A stretch of DNA of 64,000 bases from Syncephalis fuscata (Eukaryota > Zoopagomycota > Zoopagomycetes > Zoopagales > Piptocephalidaceae). Position 1 is the stretch's first letter. The number at the start of each line of letters is the position of its first letter. Positions 12,578-22,982 of the stretch are shown piece after piece. Under the pieces are notes generated by a model. That model was not told where the DNA came from. It was given only the letters and a program-made list of their open reading frames with translations, and made no database searches. The stretch is from contig JAHLTZ010000006.1 of NCBI GenBank assembly GCA_025786725.1, positions 558,001-622,000 on the forward strand, written 5' to 3'. A program made the translations under genes and the position numbers.

Positions 12578-15218
12578 TTACCATAAAGCAGAGACAATCT
12601 TCTTGTTGTTGGCACGCTTGAAGGTGACGGTTGGCGAGCGCCAGATGTCGTAGTCAGCGTCATGATGAGCTTTACCATATGGGCGAAGTGCCATCAACTC
12701 AACGTAGTATTTGCCATCTGGAAGATCTGATGTACGTTGGCGAGCATCCAACGTAACTAAAGTTCCAGGCCATTGAATAACACTGACGGCATTTCCGGGG
12801 CTGTTGTCATTACGGCCAACCCATTCTGTGAGAGAGCCAGGAATTAAACCAAGTAGCTTGCGCGTGGTGGCGTTGTAGACACGAGCCTGTACCTTGCGAG
12901 TCGGGTATTCAATACGGTATACCAATTCAGGGAAGTCGTTATCGGCAATTTGGTAAGTAGCGGTTTGATCTGGAGTGGAGATAGTTTCGTTGGTGCGCAA
13001 GTTTTGGAATACAGGCAATTTGCCGCTGTTTCATGACGTGTAAATCTTTAAGATTGCCCTTCATACCCAGATAAGGAACGTGAACGGCATCGTTTGTAAT
13101 GTTGGCGGTGGCGCTTGTTGCAGTATTAATGACGATATATCCAGAGTAGACCCAGTGTTCAGCGGCTGGCAAGTTTTTGGGCTCAGAGATGCGTACAGTA
13201 ATCTTTTCAGTTTCACCAGCGGCAATGCGAATACGAGTGGTGGAGAAGCTGACTGAAGCTGCCTCATCATTGAGTTGTGGCTCAGGCAATGCTACACCTG
13301 TTACATCAAGGCCATTAACAGAAGCAGCAGGACGGTGAGTAATGTAGTAGTCGCGTGCACGCTTAGCGTTGTTAGTGATTCTAAGTACTTGTTGGCTTGC
13401 TGGAGCATGCTCTGTATCGTTAAGAGCAATGCGAGACGGGCTAACGAGTGTTGTGCCGTAGATAGCACGTTCGACATTAAGCAAGCCGGCGCCCTGACGT
13501 GCTACAGGACTTGTGCGCTGGTCGGCCTTGACTTCAGTGGTGGGACGTGCCGTATTCTGGAAAAGCTGGTGGATGCGTCCCAAATTCAAATTACGCTTCT
13601 TGGTGGCCTCGAGGTAAAGAGCAATTGAGCCAGCCATGTAAGGTGTGGCCATGGAGGTGCCACTGAGTGTAGCATACTTACCCATGTCAAGCGGGTAAGT
13701 AGAGTAGATCATGCCGCCAGGTGCGCCAATGTCTGGCTTCATTTCTACACGAGGGCCCGGACCCCACGAGGAGAAGGATGAGAGACGGCCAGCAGTAGGA
13801 TTTTCAAAGCCAAGCTGTTCTGAGCTAAAGACAATTTGAGCCTGAGCATCATTTTGGACACCGGCGACCAAAGCTTCACCATCAGCTTGGGCAACACCGA
13901 CGACAGGAATGGTGACAGCGGGGTCTTCAACACCTGGTGTAATACTGCCAAACACATTGTTGTATACAATAACACCAATGGCACCAGCTTGTTGGGCATT
14001 TTTGGCTTTGTCGACAAACGAGCATGTGCCACGTTTGATCAAGACTACCTTGTTTTTTAGATCAACGGTTGTTGGCTTGCAGGCATCCTTGTTGTCGCCT
14101 GCATCGTAAACACTGACTGCGGCAGTCTTCATGTTAACCGCACCCTCTTTAGAGCTTGCGTATGGAAAGTGCTTGGTGGGGGCTGATGCCAATGATAAAG
14201 TATAGGCACGGTACTTGATATTGTCCAATGAAGCAACTGAAAAGGCACTGGGCGCAATCGCAGGCGAAGATGCCTCCCAAAGACCTTTGGTAGCAGAGTT
14301 ACCCATGGCGGCAACGACAATTAGACCCTTGCGGGAAAGGCGTTCAGCCACGACAGCATCGGGACTCTGGCCCCAGGAGCTATCACCACCCAAAGACAAA
14401 TTGACAATATCCATCTTTTCTTTAAAGGCACGCTCTAACGCGGCAATAATCACGTCATTTTCGGCGGATCCTTTGCAGCCGAAGACGCGATAGGCACCAA
14501 ATGTAACTTTGGGTGCAACACCTACAAATGTTGCATCGTCAGCACCAATGATACCGGCAACGTGTGTACCGTGTCCGGCACAAGTATCGCGGGGATCGGC
14601 ATCAGGCACGGGTAGGGTCTTTCCACCAGTGTAGGCATCACCGACAAAATCCCAGCCAGTGGCTACACGGCACTTTGGGCCAAAGCAACCACCCAAGCCT
14701 GGGTGCATGTAGTCGATACCAGTGTCGATAACACCGACTCTTAAGCCAGCACCACCAAGGTTATTTTTGGTGTGCAAAATGTCGACACCAGTCATGGTGT
14801 GCGTGTATGGTAACCCCTTATCTTCAACAAAGTTGGATACTTCAAAATGAGGAACAAATACTTTGCGGATGGGCCAGACGCGCTTGACACCGGTCATGTT
14901 TGCAACCAAATCAATATTGGTGGTGTCCAGCTCCAAGCTAAGTGCGTTCATGGAAGTGCTGAAACTAAAGCGTTCGTCAAATCCAATATTACGGTTGCGT
15001 AGTTCTTGACGGAAATTGTTTTGTTGAGGTGCCACGGCAGCGGTATCCGGCTCTTCGCTGAGCTCAACCATATAGGCATTTTTGACAATGTTGGTAGCCG
15101 GATGATTAGAAGGTGGTGCAAGAAACCGGCTTTGGTTAGCGGAACGTTGCTGCTGGGCGAGACCGTTGCTTGCGGCCAGCATCAATAATAAGGTTGTAAT
15201 AAGCGTCGACTTCATCAT
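12578..15218 (-). CDS. Secreted subtilisin-like serine protease (S8) with PA domain
   Basis: Extracellular endopeptidase. Residues 1-21 form a signal peptide (MMKSTLITTLLLMLAASNG), followed by an I9-like propeptide (about 45-130). The catalytic core has Asp165 (VGVIDTG), His216 (GHGTHVAG), oxyanion Asn307 and Ser522 (LSGTSMATP). A protease-associated domain is inserted at about 380-450 (VVLIKRGTCSFVDKAKNA), and a C-terminal Fn3-like region follows Ser522. This layout resembles Vpr/C5a-peptidase-like fungal subtilases of about 890 residues. No introns. The frame breaks near 13015: the first frame ends in an irrelevant tail while the neighbouring frame (from 13018 down to 12578) continues with a fitting beta-rich C-terminus, so a one-base insertion or two-base loss is likely. 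The second Met at 15215 is an equally possible start. Probable role: digestion of host or prey protein. Confidence 0.92.
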
Positions 15219-16756
15219 AAAATCGCGCAGAAATCGTAAATGGAAATAAAGAATAGAATAGAATTAAACGTCAGTTGATAGTAACAATTCAGCAGTGCTG
15301 GCGTTAAAATAATAGAATCAAGTAAAAACACGTTCGTAAACAGAGTAAAAATATCGTCAATAGAGACTAGAAATAGGTGGTGATATCGTAAAGGCAAGGT
15401 TAGTTATGTTGATGTTGATAGCAAGCCGTATACAAACTTATAGCAAGTTATATAGTATGCAAAATGCTTGAAGCATAGGCGACTTTATTGTGCCATCACG
15501 TGCAGGCTATTGTGTCCTATGCTTTTCCAAATAAGCCATGTAATATATTGTGCCATTCAGCATTTTTGACAAATGCACAACGTGATAGGTCATGCGTGTA
15601 ACAACATTGGACATTAACCAGTGTGGGCACTGTTTTTTTTTAATAATTCGGCAAACGAGATAATATAGGCCTTATTAATTTTACAAATGTTGCTAGTTTG
15701 TGAAACAATGAACTGGCAGTTTTACGGATGTACTGGTCCCGCAAACTACGACACACAAAGAAAGGGCCGACATTTGCCATGAAAATCTCATTTTGCCACC
15801 ATTTTTATCATTAAAAAACAGATGTTAATCTGATCCAGTGGATAAGCATTCTTACCATTGTAAATGGGATCTGTTGGTTAAGCTAGAGTTTACTCGGGCC
15901 TAGCACGTTTACTAGCATGACATGTTAATCATAAATTTTACTCTGCAAAAGTTTTGCCTATCTATTTGTACAACTATACAATAGTGAGGCAGATAGTGAT
16001 GGTAAATAAGAGCACAGACATTATGCAACCTATGACTGTATAACATCGACTATAATGTTGTGTTTGCTTTAAAACAAGACAGCTGATTGTTAAAATTGAA
16101 CATGTATCTAATCTATGGCCCATTTACTTGTTTAATGGTTATATTAGCATGTTATCTACCAGAAAAGCAAAATATAATGGTGCAAAGTACTTTTATTGTA
16201 CAAACAATCAATATTCGATATAATAGCTTGGGTACTTGGCACCTTATTTGTTTCACATATCAACGAAATGGCCTTTATGCATCAGATTATTATAAGCCGC
16301 GTAAACCTGAAATATGTGGAACAGTACAGTACAACCATACTAATTTGAGCTCTATTGCTACCATAGTTTTTATGAAAAATAATAACACTGAGTAATATAT
16401 TGGAATTAAATGGTATTTTAGCTATATCAAAATTAACAAAAAACTTATTGTTATTACCAAATATAATATACGAATTATTTGGTGTCTTCTATTTTTACAA
16501 CTATAATAAATATTCTTTTGTTCATATTTCTAAAACTGTTCTCTGTTTCATAAAACATAATTATATAAATAATATATATATTGGCCATAAATAGAAGTAT
16601 ATTTTAGATCACTAAGACTTAGACTGCCAATTAGCACATGAAAATGTAGGAGTAAATAGCTATATTAACCAGCTCAATTTAATAAAACAATTGCTTGTCA
16701 ATATCCTAAAAAATTCAAGATTAAACAGTTAAAAATGTCATAGTTTTTATTGACCA
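15219..16756. other. 1.5-kb gene-free region upstream of the subtilase
   Basis: Short frames (for example 16087-16395 and 16400-16594) have no recognisable domain, low-complexity composition and no splice continuation, so I do not call them. A 9-bp inverted repeat (aagcatagg at 15471-15479, cctatgctt at 15516-15524) lies about 250 nt upstream of the subtilase start. The subtilase promoter must be here, but I see no clear TATA box. Confidence 0.5.
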
Positions 16757-18375
16757 TTAATGAAATTCAGGCTCGAAACCTATAACTAGAAGCTCATTTT
16801 CACTTCCAATCAACATATGACCCGGAGTTACGCTAAAATATTTGACGGACGGTATTGAAAATGAATGAACATTCCACTCGCCAGTTGCTACATCAACAAT
16901 ACAATATTGGTTTAAATCCGGGCTTCTGACAAAAATTAACGTATCAATAATGTGTTTAGGATTGATACGACTGTTATGAAAAGCGCTAATATCAATACGG
17001 CGCAACATTTCTCCATTTAACAATGAGATAACAAGTAGTGATGGAACTCTTACAGAGTAAATTATTAATAGGTTATTTTCTGGTATTATGATATTACAAT
17101 TAAATTCGTATTCAATAGAATTATTTTCCCATATCAATCCTTCAGGTATTGAAATAACAGCTATATAGGCTTTTGTTATTTGTTGAGAAAAAGTAATAGT
17201 TCCCTGTTCAATACAAGTAATCTTGGAAACTAAAACTCGATTCTGATCTATTCTAACAACGTTAGGACCCTTTGAATAAGTATCACCAATCGTATTAAGA
17301 CGGCCAGAATTAGTGGTCGTCATATGGGACTCATTAATTGTTGTTTTGCCAGATAGCGATTTTGTTGATGTATGAGTTATATCATAGTTAATTAAGCCTT
17401 CGTGCTGTAAACAGTGTAATACGTATATATTATCTTTATCATTCATTTGAGGTACATATATACCATGTTGAGATTTTGTTGGAATGGTTATTATTGGTTG
17501 CTCACAAGGCGAATTTGAAAAAATATCGCGTATGATCGTTATAGAGCCATGGAGATGATGCTGCGCAGTGGAACTGGCACCTGGATTGTTGAAATAAAAT
17601 ATAGTAGGTGAAATAATTTCACGATCGGGCGAATGCCTTATTAAAATACTTCGAACTAGCTGGCGATTTTTTACGTTCCATAATTGCAGTATTTCACGTT
17701 CTAAGCAGCACTGTATATGACTAAAGCTACATAGATGGTAGTATTGAGTTTCTTTTTATCACAACTAGCAAGACCACTAAAATTATACTGTTGTTGTTGG
17801 CTATTAATAAATCTTACGCTAGACATTGTTGCCGAATAGCTTAATGGCCAGTCTAGTTTGTGCAGTATAGCTGGCTTTTTGTTCACAATCTCAATTAAAT
17901 ATGCAAATCCAGATGCATAATCAGCCGAAACAATCCAACCAGGACAAGAAGTTATTGAAAGTAGCCATTTAAACCGACAGTTTAGAGGGACCTTGTTTTG
18001 AAAAGTAATTACTTTGGAACTTGATATAATACGGTTTTTCATCCAATTGTGGTGCAACCTTTTACGTTGAACATACCGCTGTACCCATGATTGCTCTTTT
18101 ATTGGCGTGTTTTTCGGTTCTTCCGATCCTTTTAATAACGATTGTTCACAAGTTAAACGCCATTGTAGCCAGTTGATTTTTAAATCTGAATTTAAAGGAA
18201 AATCACGCTTATACAAATTATACCAAATAATTTTGTTATTAACTAGAGTGCTATGTAGAGATGTGCAAGTACGCGACAAAGCAATAATTGCACTAATGTC
18301 ACAGAATCGTGCTATATATTGAACTAGCTCAATAGATAACCATATTTTTGACAAAGTGTCATTTGAAGATAACAT
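16757..18375 (-). CDS. F-box protein with C-terminal propeller-like region
   Basis: Putative substrate adaptor of an SCF ubiquitin ligase. The N-terminus (about residues 8-55: LSIELVQYIARFCD...LSRTCTSLHSTLVNNKIIWYNLY) follows the F-box pattern of a hydrophobic helix, conserved L/C positions and a terminal W-x-x-L-Y. A basic linker (WVQRYVQRKRLHHNWMKN) and about 400 residues of beta-rich sequence follow, consistent with a degenerate WD-like propeller (ILQLWNVKNRQLVRSI). The frame breaks near 17745. The -1 frame continues without a stop from about 17750 down to 16757, so one base appears to be missing. Two relatives are in the window (32295-34099 and 62661-64000), indicating a lineage-specific family. 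No intron seen. Confidence 0.7.
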
Positions 18376-18661
18376 TGCGAAAATAGAAAGAGGCTAAATG
18401 GCTGATAGTGCAATACAGGTTAAAGGCCTTTGACAATTTCAAAGGCTAAACTATTTAGGCATGTATCCAACTAGTTTTATTTATTAATAGCTTTCATGCA
18501 CGTGAACATTACTAAAATAATAAGTTTAAAAGCAAATCATTACTTAATTCAGTTATTTTTGGATATAACAATAATTGTGCATAATATGGAAATAAAGTTT
18601 TTTGACTAATTTAAAATAGCATGTACGTTTATCAGACAAGTCACTACATGTTGTTTATTTA
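18376..18661. other. Spacer between F-box gene and palindrome
   Basis: AT-rich upstream region of the F-box gene ending at the left boundary of the 5.5-kb palindrome. No gene is seen. Confidence 0.5.
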
Positions 18662-19811
18662 TATCATACTACAATTTAACTAATTACCACTAACATAATA
18701 GTAAAATGGATACTAACACTTTATTAAAATACAACCATTTGTGCATCTATATTGAACATGTAACATCCGCGTATTTTAAACATAAGAATATTATATACCT
18801 TTTAAGACTATTATTCAATGAGCCAAAAGTCCAGCTCACGACAACGTAATTTCAACAACTATAATGAACGGATCATTAAAAATATTGTATAGTATATCCG
18901 GGCCAATAAAACCAATCGAGTTTTTTAGTTTCAAGCAAAAATAAACAGCTGGCTATTTGGGTATCATCTTTAATGCAATTATATCTGATTATTATGAATT
19001 ACTCAGTTTTCCCACACAAGAATTGCTACACACACATTTTATCGTATTCCATACGCTATTTTTCACTTGTACAGGACCTATCTATATAGCTGATTAGATC
19101 TTCCTAACAATAATAAATAGCTAATTAATTTTAACTTATATTTTTATGCATTTTATATAACTATAGTTGCTAATTTATTTTTATTGCAGCGTTATAATCT
19201 ATTAAAATGGATAAACCAACAATGGAATATTTTATAAACGCTCAAGAATCATTGTTGCTTATTTAGCATTCCGCTGTTGGTATTTTATGCAAAAATGATA
19301 CGAATAACTATGCTAAAATAATAAAAATAATTAGCTATTACAAGTGTAAAGACGGTTAAAATAACTGTGAGGATATAACTATGATGATGGTGGAGATTAT
19401 TTATATTGAAGCTGATTAGAATTACTAATATGGTAATTATAATAACAATACTGCAATTGCCGTATTAGCGGCAATAGTAAATATAGTTTTTTTTATTAAT
19501 ATAAAATGTAATTACTAACACACACAATTTAAACATTATAAATTTCAATATTGGTTGTTATGCTTTATCTTTGTAAAAATGCCAATTATCCAGCACTAGA
19601 CTGTTTGTTTATTTGTTTCCGTACATTAGTATCAGTTACAATATACTGTTACAGCTAAAAGTTGCACAATTAAGTAGATGTAATATTTTATTTTTGCTTA
19701 TAATTCTTATATCGATTCTTGTTTTATTTCCATTGCCTGACTTTTTCCTTTACTAGAAAGCATAGAAGGAAAATCTGAATTATTGTCTCCAATAGTTGAG
19801 CTTTAGAAAAA

Positions 19812-20684
19812 TTAACTTTTTACATATGGATAGTTAGCTTCACTGTTGCCTTTAACACCAATGCCTGGGTTGTTGTTCGTTGCCACAAATACTGTTTTAG
19901 CGCTATCGTCTTGATGAGCAGTATCATCGTTGTAAAAACGATTCCATGGAAGTTTGGCTGGTGGTATTTTAGCGGGTTTCTGACCATTACCCCCCTCGCC
20001 AACTACTGTGCCATCACGAGTAGCCTTGGCTCCAGACGGAATAGTAACAATTTTGCGATTAAAAAAGTGTTCTTTGCCGTCTTTTTTGCCATCGGTATAG
20101 GCCCATTCAGGAATCTTTGGTCTGCCAGATAACTGAGCCACAAACAACTCAGGACCGGTAAGACTACCTGTGTTACTGCCCCCGTTGATTTCAATGTCAA
20201 CACAGTTCATGAAGTACTCACGGTTGCCCTGAGCATTAATCCAAGCCCAAGCGAATATCGCGGCCCCGTTTTTAGCTCCCTTAGGCAGTGGGATGTTATA
20301 GACCCATGGTGCCTTGTCCATAAAACACATTTCAATTATGGTTTTGAGTACCACCCAGTTTTGACCATTGTCATAGGAAATTGCAAACTGGCAATGTCCA
20401 CCCCGGTGCGAGTTACCGGTCTTGAACATTACAGCAAATGACTTGCCGGCCGTGTACTTGGCCATAACTGGGCCTTTTCTTTGATGGCGGCATGGATATT
20501 TACCAGTGTATTTGGGGTCGTTCAATGGTGCATGAAGATTGTGATCGGCGATGTTAAAGTATTGCTTCTGTATACGGGGATCACCACGAGCAATGGGTGC
20601 ATATAATTTCATGTGGCCAGTCACGTTTTGTAGTGCGCTAAGACCGAGCACGGTCATAGTAGCAATTTGTATTAAGGTTAACAT
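19812..20684 (-). CDS. AA11-like lytic polysaccharide monooxygenase, intact copy
   Basis: Secreted copper enzyme predicted to cleave chitin oxidatively. Residues 1-23 are a signal peptide; cleavage after Gly23 leaves His24 (HMKL) as mature N-terminus, the first ligand of the copper histidine brace. The second is likely His93 in GNSHRGGHCQF, matching the AA11 H-x-G-G-x-C-Q pattern. The segment NREYFMNC (residues 154-161) corresponds to the AA11 NRE-x-Y-MNC motif, but the axial position is Phe158 rather than Tyr. Cysteines 65, 98, 120 and 161 could form disulfides. After the core there is a Lys/Pro-rich stretch and the protein ends at residue 290 (NYPYVKS) with no binding module or tail. Intronless. 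It is the left copy of the palindrome and about three-quarters identical by eye to the gene at 56858-58033. Confidence 0.85.
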   Translation of the reverse strand: MLTLIQIATMTVLGLSALQNVTGHMKLYAPIARGDPRIQKQYFNIADHNLHAPLNDPKYTGKYPCRHQRKGPVMAKYTAGKSFAVMFKTGNSHRGGHCQFAISYDNGQNWVVLKTIIEMCFMDKAPWVYNIPLPKGAKNGAAIFAWAWINAQGNREYFMNCVDIEINGGSNTGSLTGPELFVAQLSGRPKIPEWAYTDGKKDGKEHFFNRKIVTIPSGAKATRDGTVVGEGGNGQKPAKIPPAKLPWNRFYNDDTAHQDDSAKTVFVATNNNPGIGVKGNSEANYPYVKS

Positions 20685-20842
20685 AGCTTGTTATCAAGTA
20701 ATGTGTTTGGAAGTAGCGGGAAATAAGTTGGTTGCTTTAACAAGGTGCTAGGTCGTTGATAAACAAGCTTTAGAAGGTAGAAAAAAGGGTAGGGGAGTAT
20801 TGTAAAGATATAGAATCCTAGTTTACATTCGCATAAGACGGG

Positions 20843-20851
20843 CTTTTTATA
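20843..20851 (-). promoter_or_regulatory. Putative TATA box of left LPMO gene
   Basis: TATAAAAAG on the minus strand, about 160 nt upstream of the ATG at 20684, followed by a pyrimidine-rich tract (ctcccctaccc) that could be the start region. It is preserved in the other palindrome arm. Confidence 0.45.
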
Positions 20852-21338
20852 AAAATTTGAGCTATAAAACCTTGGTATGGATGTTACATAACCGGTGTTG
20901 TAATTGTATCAAAACTGGTAATATAAAGCTTGCCAATACTATGGAAATAACGACGTTCAATAATCTAGCCTATTATTTAGCAACAGTGTTTTCGGCTACA
21001 TAATAAATATTAACGGGTAACTTAAAGTGGCCAATAATAAAAGTGTTTGATGTGTATGAAATGTGGCGATACAGCAATCTGCAGTTTCGTTACTATTTTT
21101 GGAAATACTAGATAGCCTCATTATAAAAAGCTCCAAACTGCAAATAGATACAACAAAGTGGTATTTCATAGTACCTTGTGCCCTTTCTAGTACAAATGAA
21201 TTTTATTAACTGATTTCGAAACGTATTTTCAAACACATACATCGCATCAGCCTCCATCCATAATGCCTACACTCCGCAGCCTGGTATCCGTGAATATTAA
21301 TTATGTTTTGTTTATTGGCATTTTAATAATCTCATTTA

Positions 21339-21462
21339 ATAAAATATGGCAATCAAAACCAGTTGAAGTAGAAAAACTAAAGAGTTAAACTGCACACTTT
21401 TATTATATTGCAAATGGGGTTTTACTTGTACAAAACATAACTATATATGGTGCAAATTATTG
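21339..21462. other. 124-nt spacer at the palindrome centre
   Basis: Unique AT-rich sequence joining the two arms. It has no coding potential and is the loop of the potential giant hairpin. Confidence 0.85.
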
Positions 21463-21949
21463 TAAATGAGATTATTAAAATGCCAATAAACAAAACATAA
21501 TTAATATTCACGGATACCAGGCTGCGGAGTGTAGGCATTGTGGATGGAGGCTGATGCGATGTATGTGTTTGAAAATACGTTTCGAAATCAGTTAATAAAA
21601 TTCATTTGTACTAGAAAGGGCACAAGGTACTATGAAATACCACTTTGTTGTATCTATTTGCAGTTTGGAACTTTTTATAATGAGGCTATCTAGTATTTCC
21701 AAAAATAGTAACGAAACTGCAGATTGCTGTATCGCCACATTTCATACACATCAAACACTTTTATTATTGGCCACTTTAAGTTACCCGTTAATATTTATTA
21801 TGTAGCCGAAAACACTGTTGCTAAATAATAGGCTAGATTATTGAACGTCGTTATTTCCATAGTATTGGCAAGCTTTATATTACCAGTTTTGATACAATTA
21901 CAACACCGGTTATGTAACATCCATACCAAGGTTTTATAGCTCAAATTTT

Positions 21950-21958
21950 TATAAAAAG
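21950..21958 (+). promoter_or_regulatory. Putative TATA box of right LPMO gene
   Basis: TATAAAAAG about 160 nt upstream of the ATG at 22117; mirror image of 20843-20851. The two promoters diverge from the palindrome centre in opposite orientations, about 1.1 kb apart. Confidence 0.45.
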
Positions 21959-22116
21959 CCCGTCTTATGCGAATGTAAACTAGGATTCTATATCTTTACA
22001 ATACTCCCCTACCCTTTTTTCTACCTTCTAAAGCTTGTTTATCAACGACCTAGCACCTTGTTAAAGCAACCAACTTATTTCCCGCTACTTCCAAACACAT
22101 TACTTGATAACAAGCT

Positions 22117-22982
22117 ATGTTAACCTTAATACAAATTGCTACTATGACCGTGCTCGGTCTTAGCGCACTACAAAACGTGACTGGCCACATGAAATTATAT
22201 GCACCCATTGCTCGTGGTGATCCCCGTATACAGAAGCAATACTTTAACATCGCCGATCACAATCTTCATGCACCATTGAACGACCCCAAATACACTGGTA
22301 AATATCCATGCCGCCATCAAAGAAAAGGCCCAGTTATGGCCAAGTACACGGCCGGCAAGTCATTTGCTGTAATGTTCAAGACCGGTAACTCGCACCGGGG
22401 TGGACATTGCCAGTTTGCAATTTCCTATGACAATGGTCAAAACTGGGTGGTACTCAAAACCATAATTGAAATGTGTTTTATGGACAAGGCACCATGGGTC
22501 TATAACATCCCACTGCCTAAGGGAGCTAAAAACGGGGCCGCGATATTGCTTGGGCTTGGATTAATGCTCAGGGCAACCGTGAGTACTTCATGAACTGTGT
22601 TGACATTGAAATCAACGGGGGCAGTAACACAGGTAGTCTTACCGGTCCTGAGTTGTTTGTGGCTCAGTTATCTGGCAGACCAAAGATTCCTGAATGGGCC
22701 TATACCGATGGCAAAAAAGACGGCAAAGAACACTTTTTTAATCGCAAAATTGTTACTATTCCGTCTGGAGCCAAGGCTACTCGTGATGGCACAGTAGTTG
22801 GCGAGGGGGGTAATGGTCAGAACCCGCTAAAATACCACCAGCCAAACTTCCATGGAATCGTTTTTACAACGATGATACTGCTCATCAAGACGATAGCGCT
22901 AAAACAGTATTTGTGGCAACGAACAACAACCCAGGCATTGGTGTTAAAGGCAACAGTGAAGCTAACTATCCATATGTAAAAA
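22117..22982 (+). pseudogene. AA11-like LPMO, second palindrome copy with two frameshifts
   Basis: Near-identical inverted copy of the gene at 19812-20684. It matches up to about codon 142, where one C is missing (gatattgcttggg near 22551 versus gatattcgcttggg in the left arm), shifting frame before the NRE-YFMNC copper-site segment. A second single-base loss (one A in the agaacccgct stretch near 22824) shifts again before the C-terminus. Signal peptide, His24 and His93 are intact but the rest would be lost. This is either a young pseudogene or an assembly error. Since unrelated genes in the window carry the same kind of single-base loss, error is a serious possibility. Confidence 0.8.

Larger units (their letters stand above)
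18662..21338 (+). repeat. Left arm of 5.5-kb inverted repeat (palindrome)
   Basis: Reverse-complement match to 21463-24137: coordinates of paired bases sum to about 42799-42801 throughout. Sequence diverges abruptly outside 18662 and inside 21338. The arm carries one full LPMO gene (19812-20684, minus), its promoter and about 1.1 kb of 3' flank. I found only a few differences between arms: t/c at 21261 versus 21540, c/t at 21131 versus 21670, gag/gat near 19371 versus 23427, and two missing bases in the right arm. Confidence 0.95.
20685..22116. other. Central promoter region of the palindrome
   Basis: About 650 nt of each arm plus the 124-nt spacer. Two LPMO copies are transcribed outward from here. 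Apart from the mirrored TATA boxes I see no gene. Confidence 0.6.

Noticed and set aside
16087-16594. Two adjacent plus-strand frames (102 and 64 codons) as a possible small gene
   Set aside because: No signal peptide, domain or splice junction joining them; composition is that of random AT-rich sequence.
19911-20751. Opposite-strand frames within the LPMO genes
   Set aside because: They mirror exactly in both palindrome arms and recur antisense to the third LPMO, as expected for shadows of a constrained coding strand.
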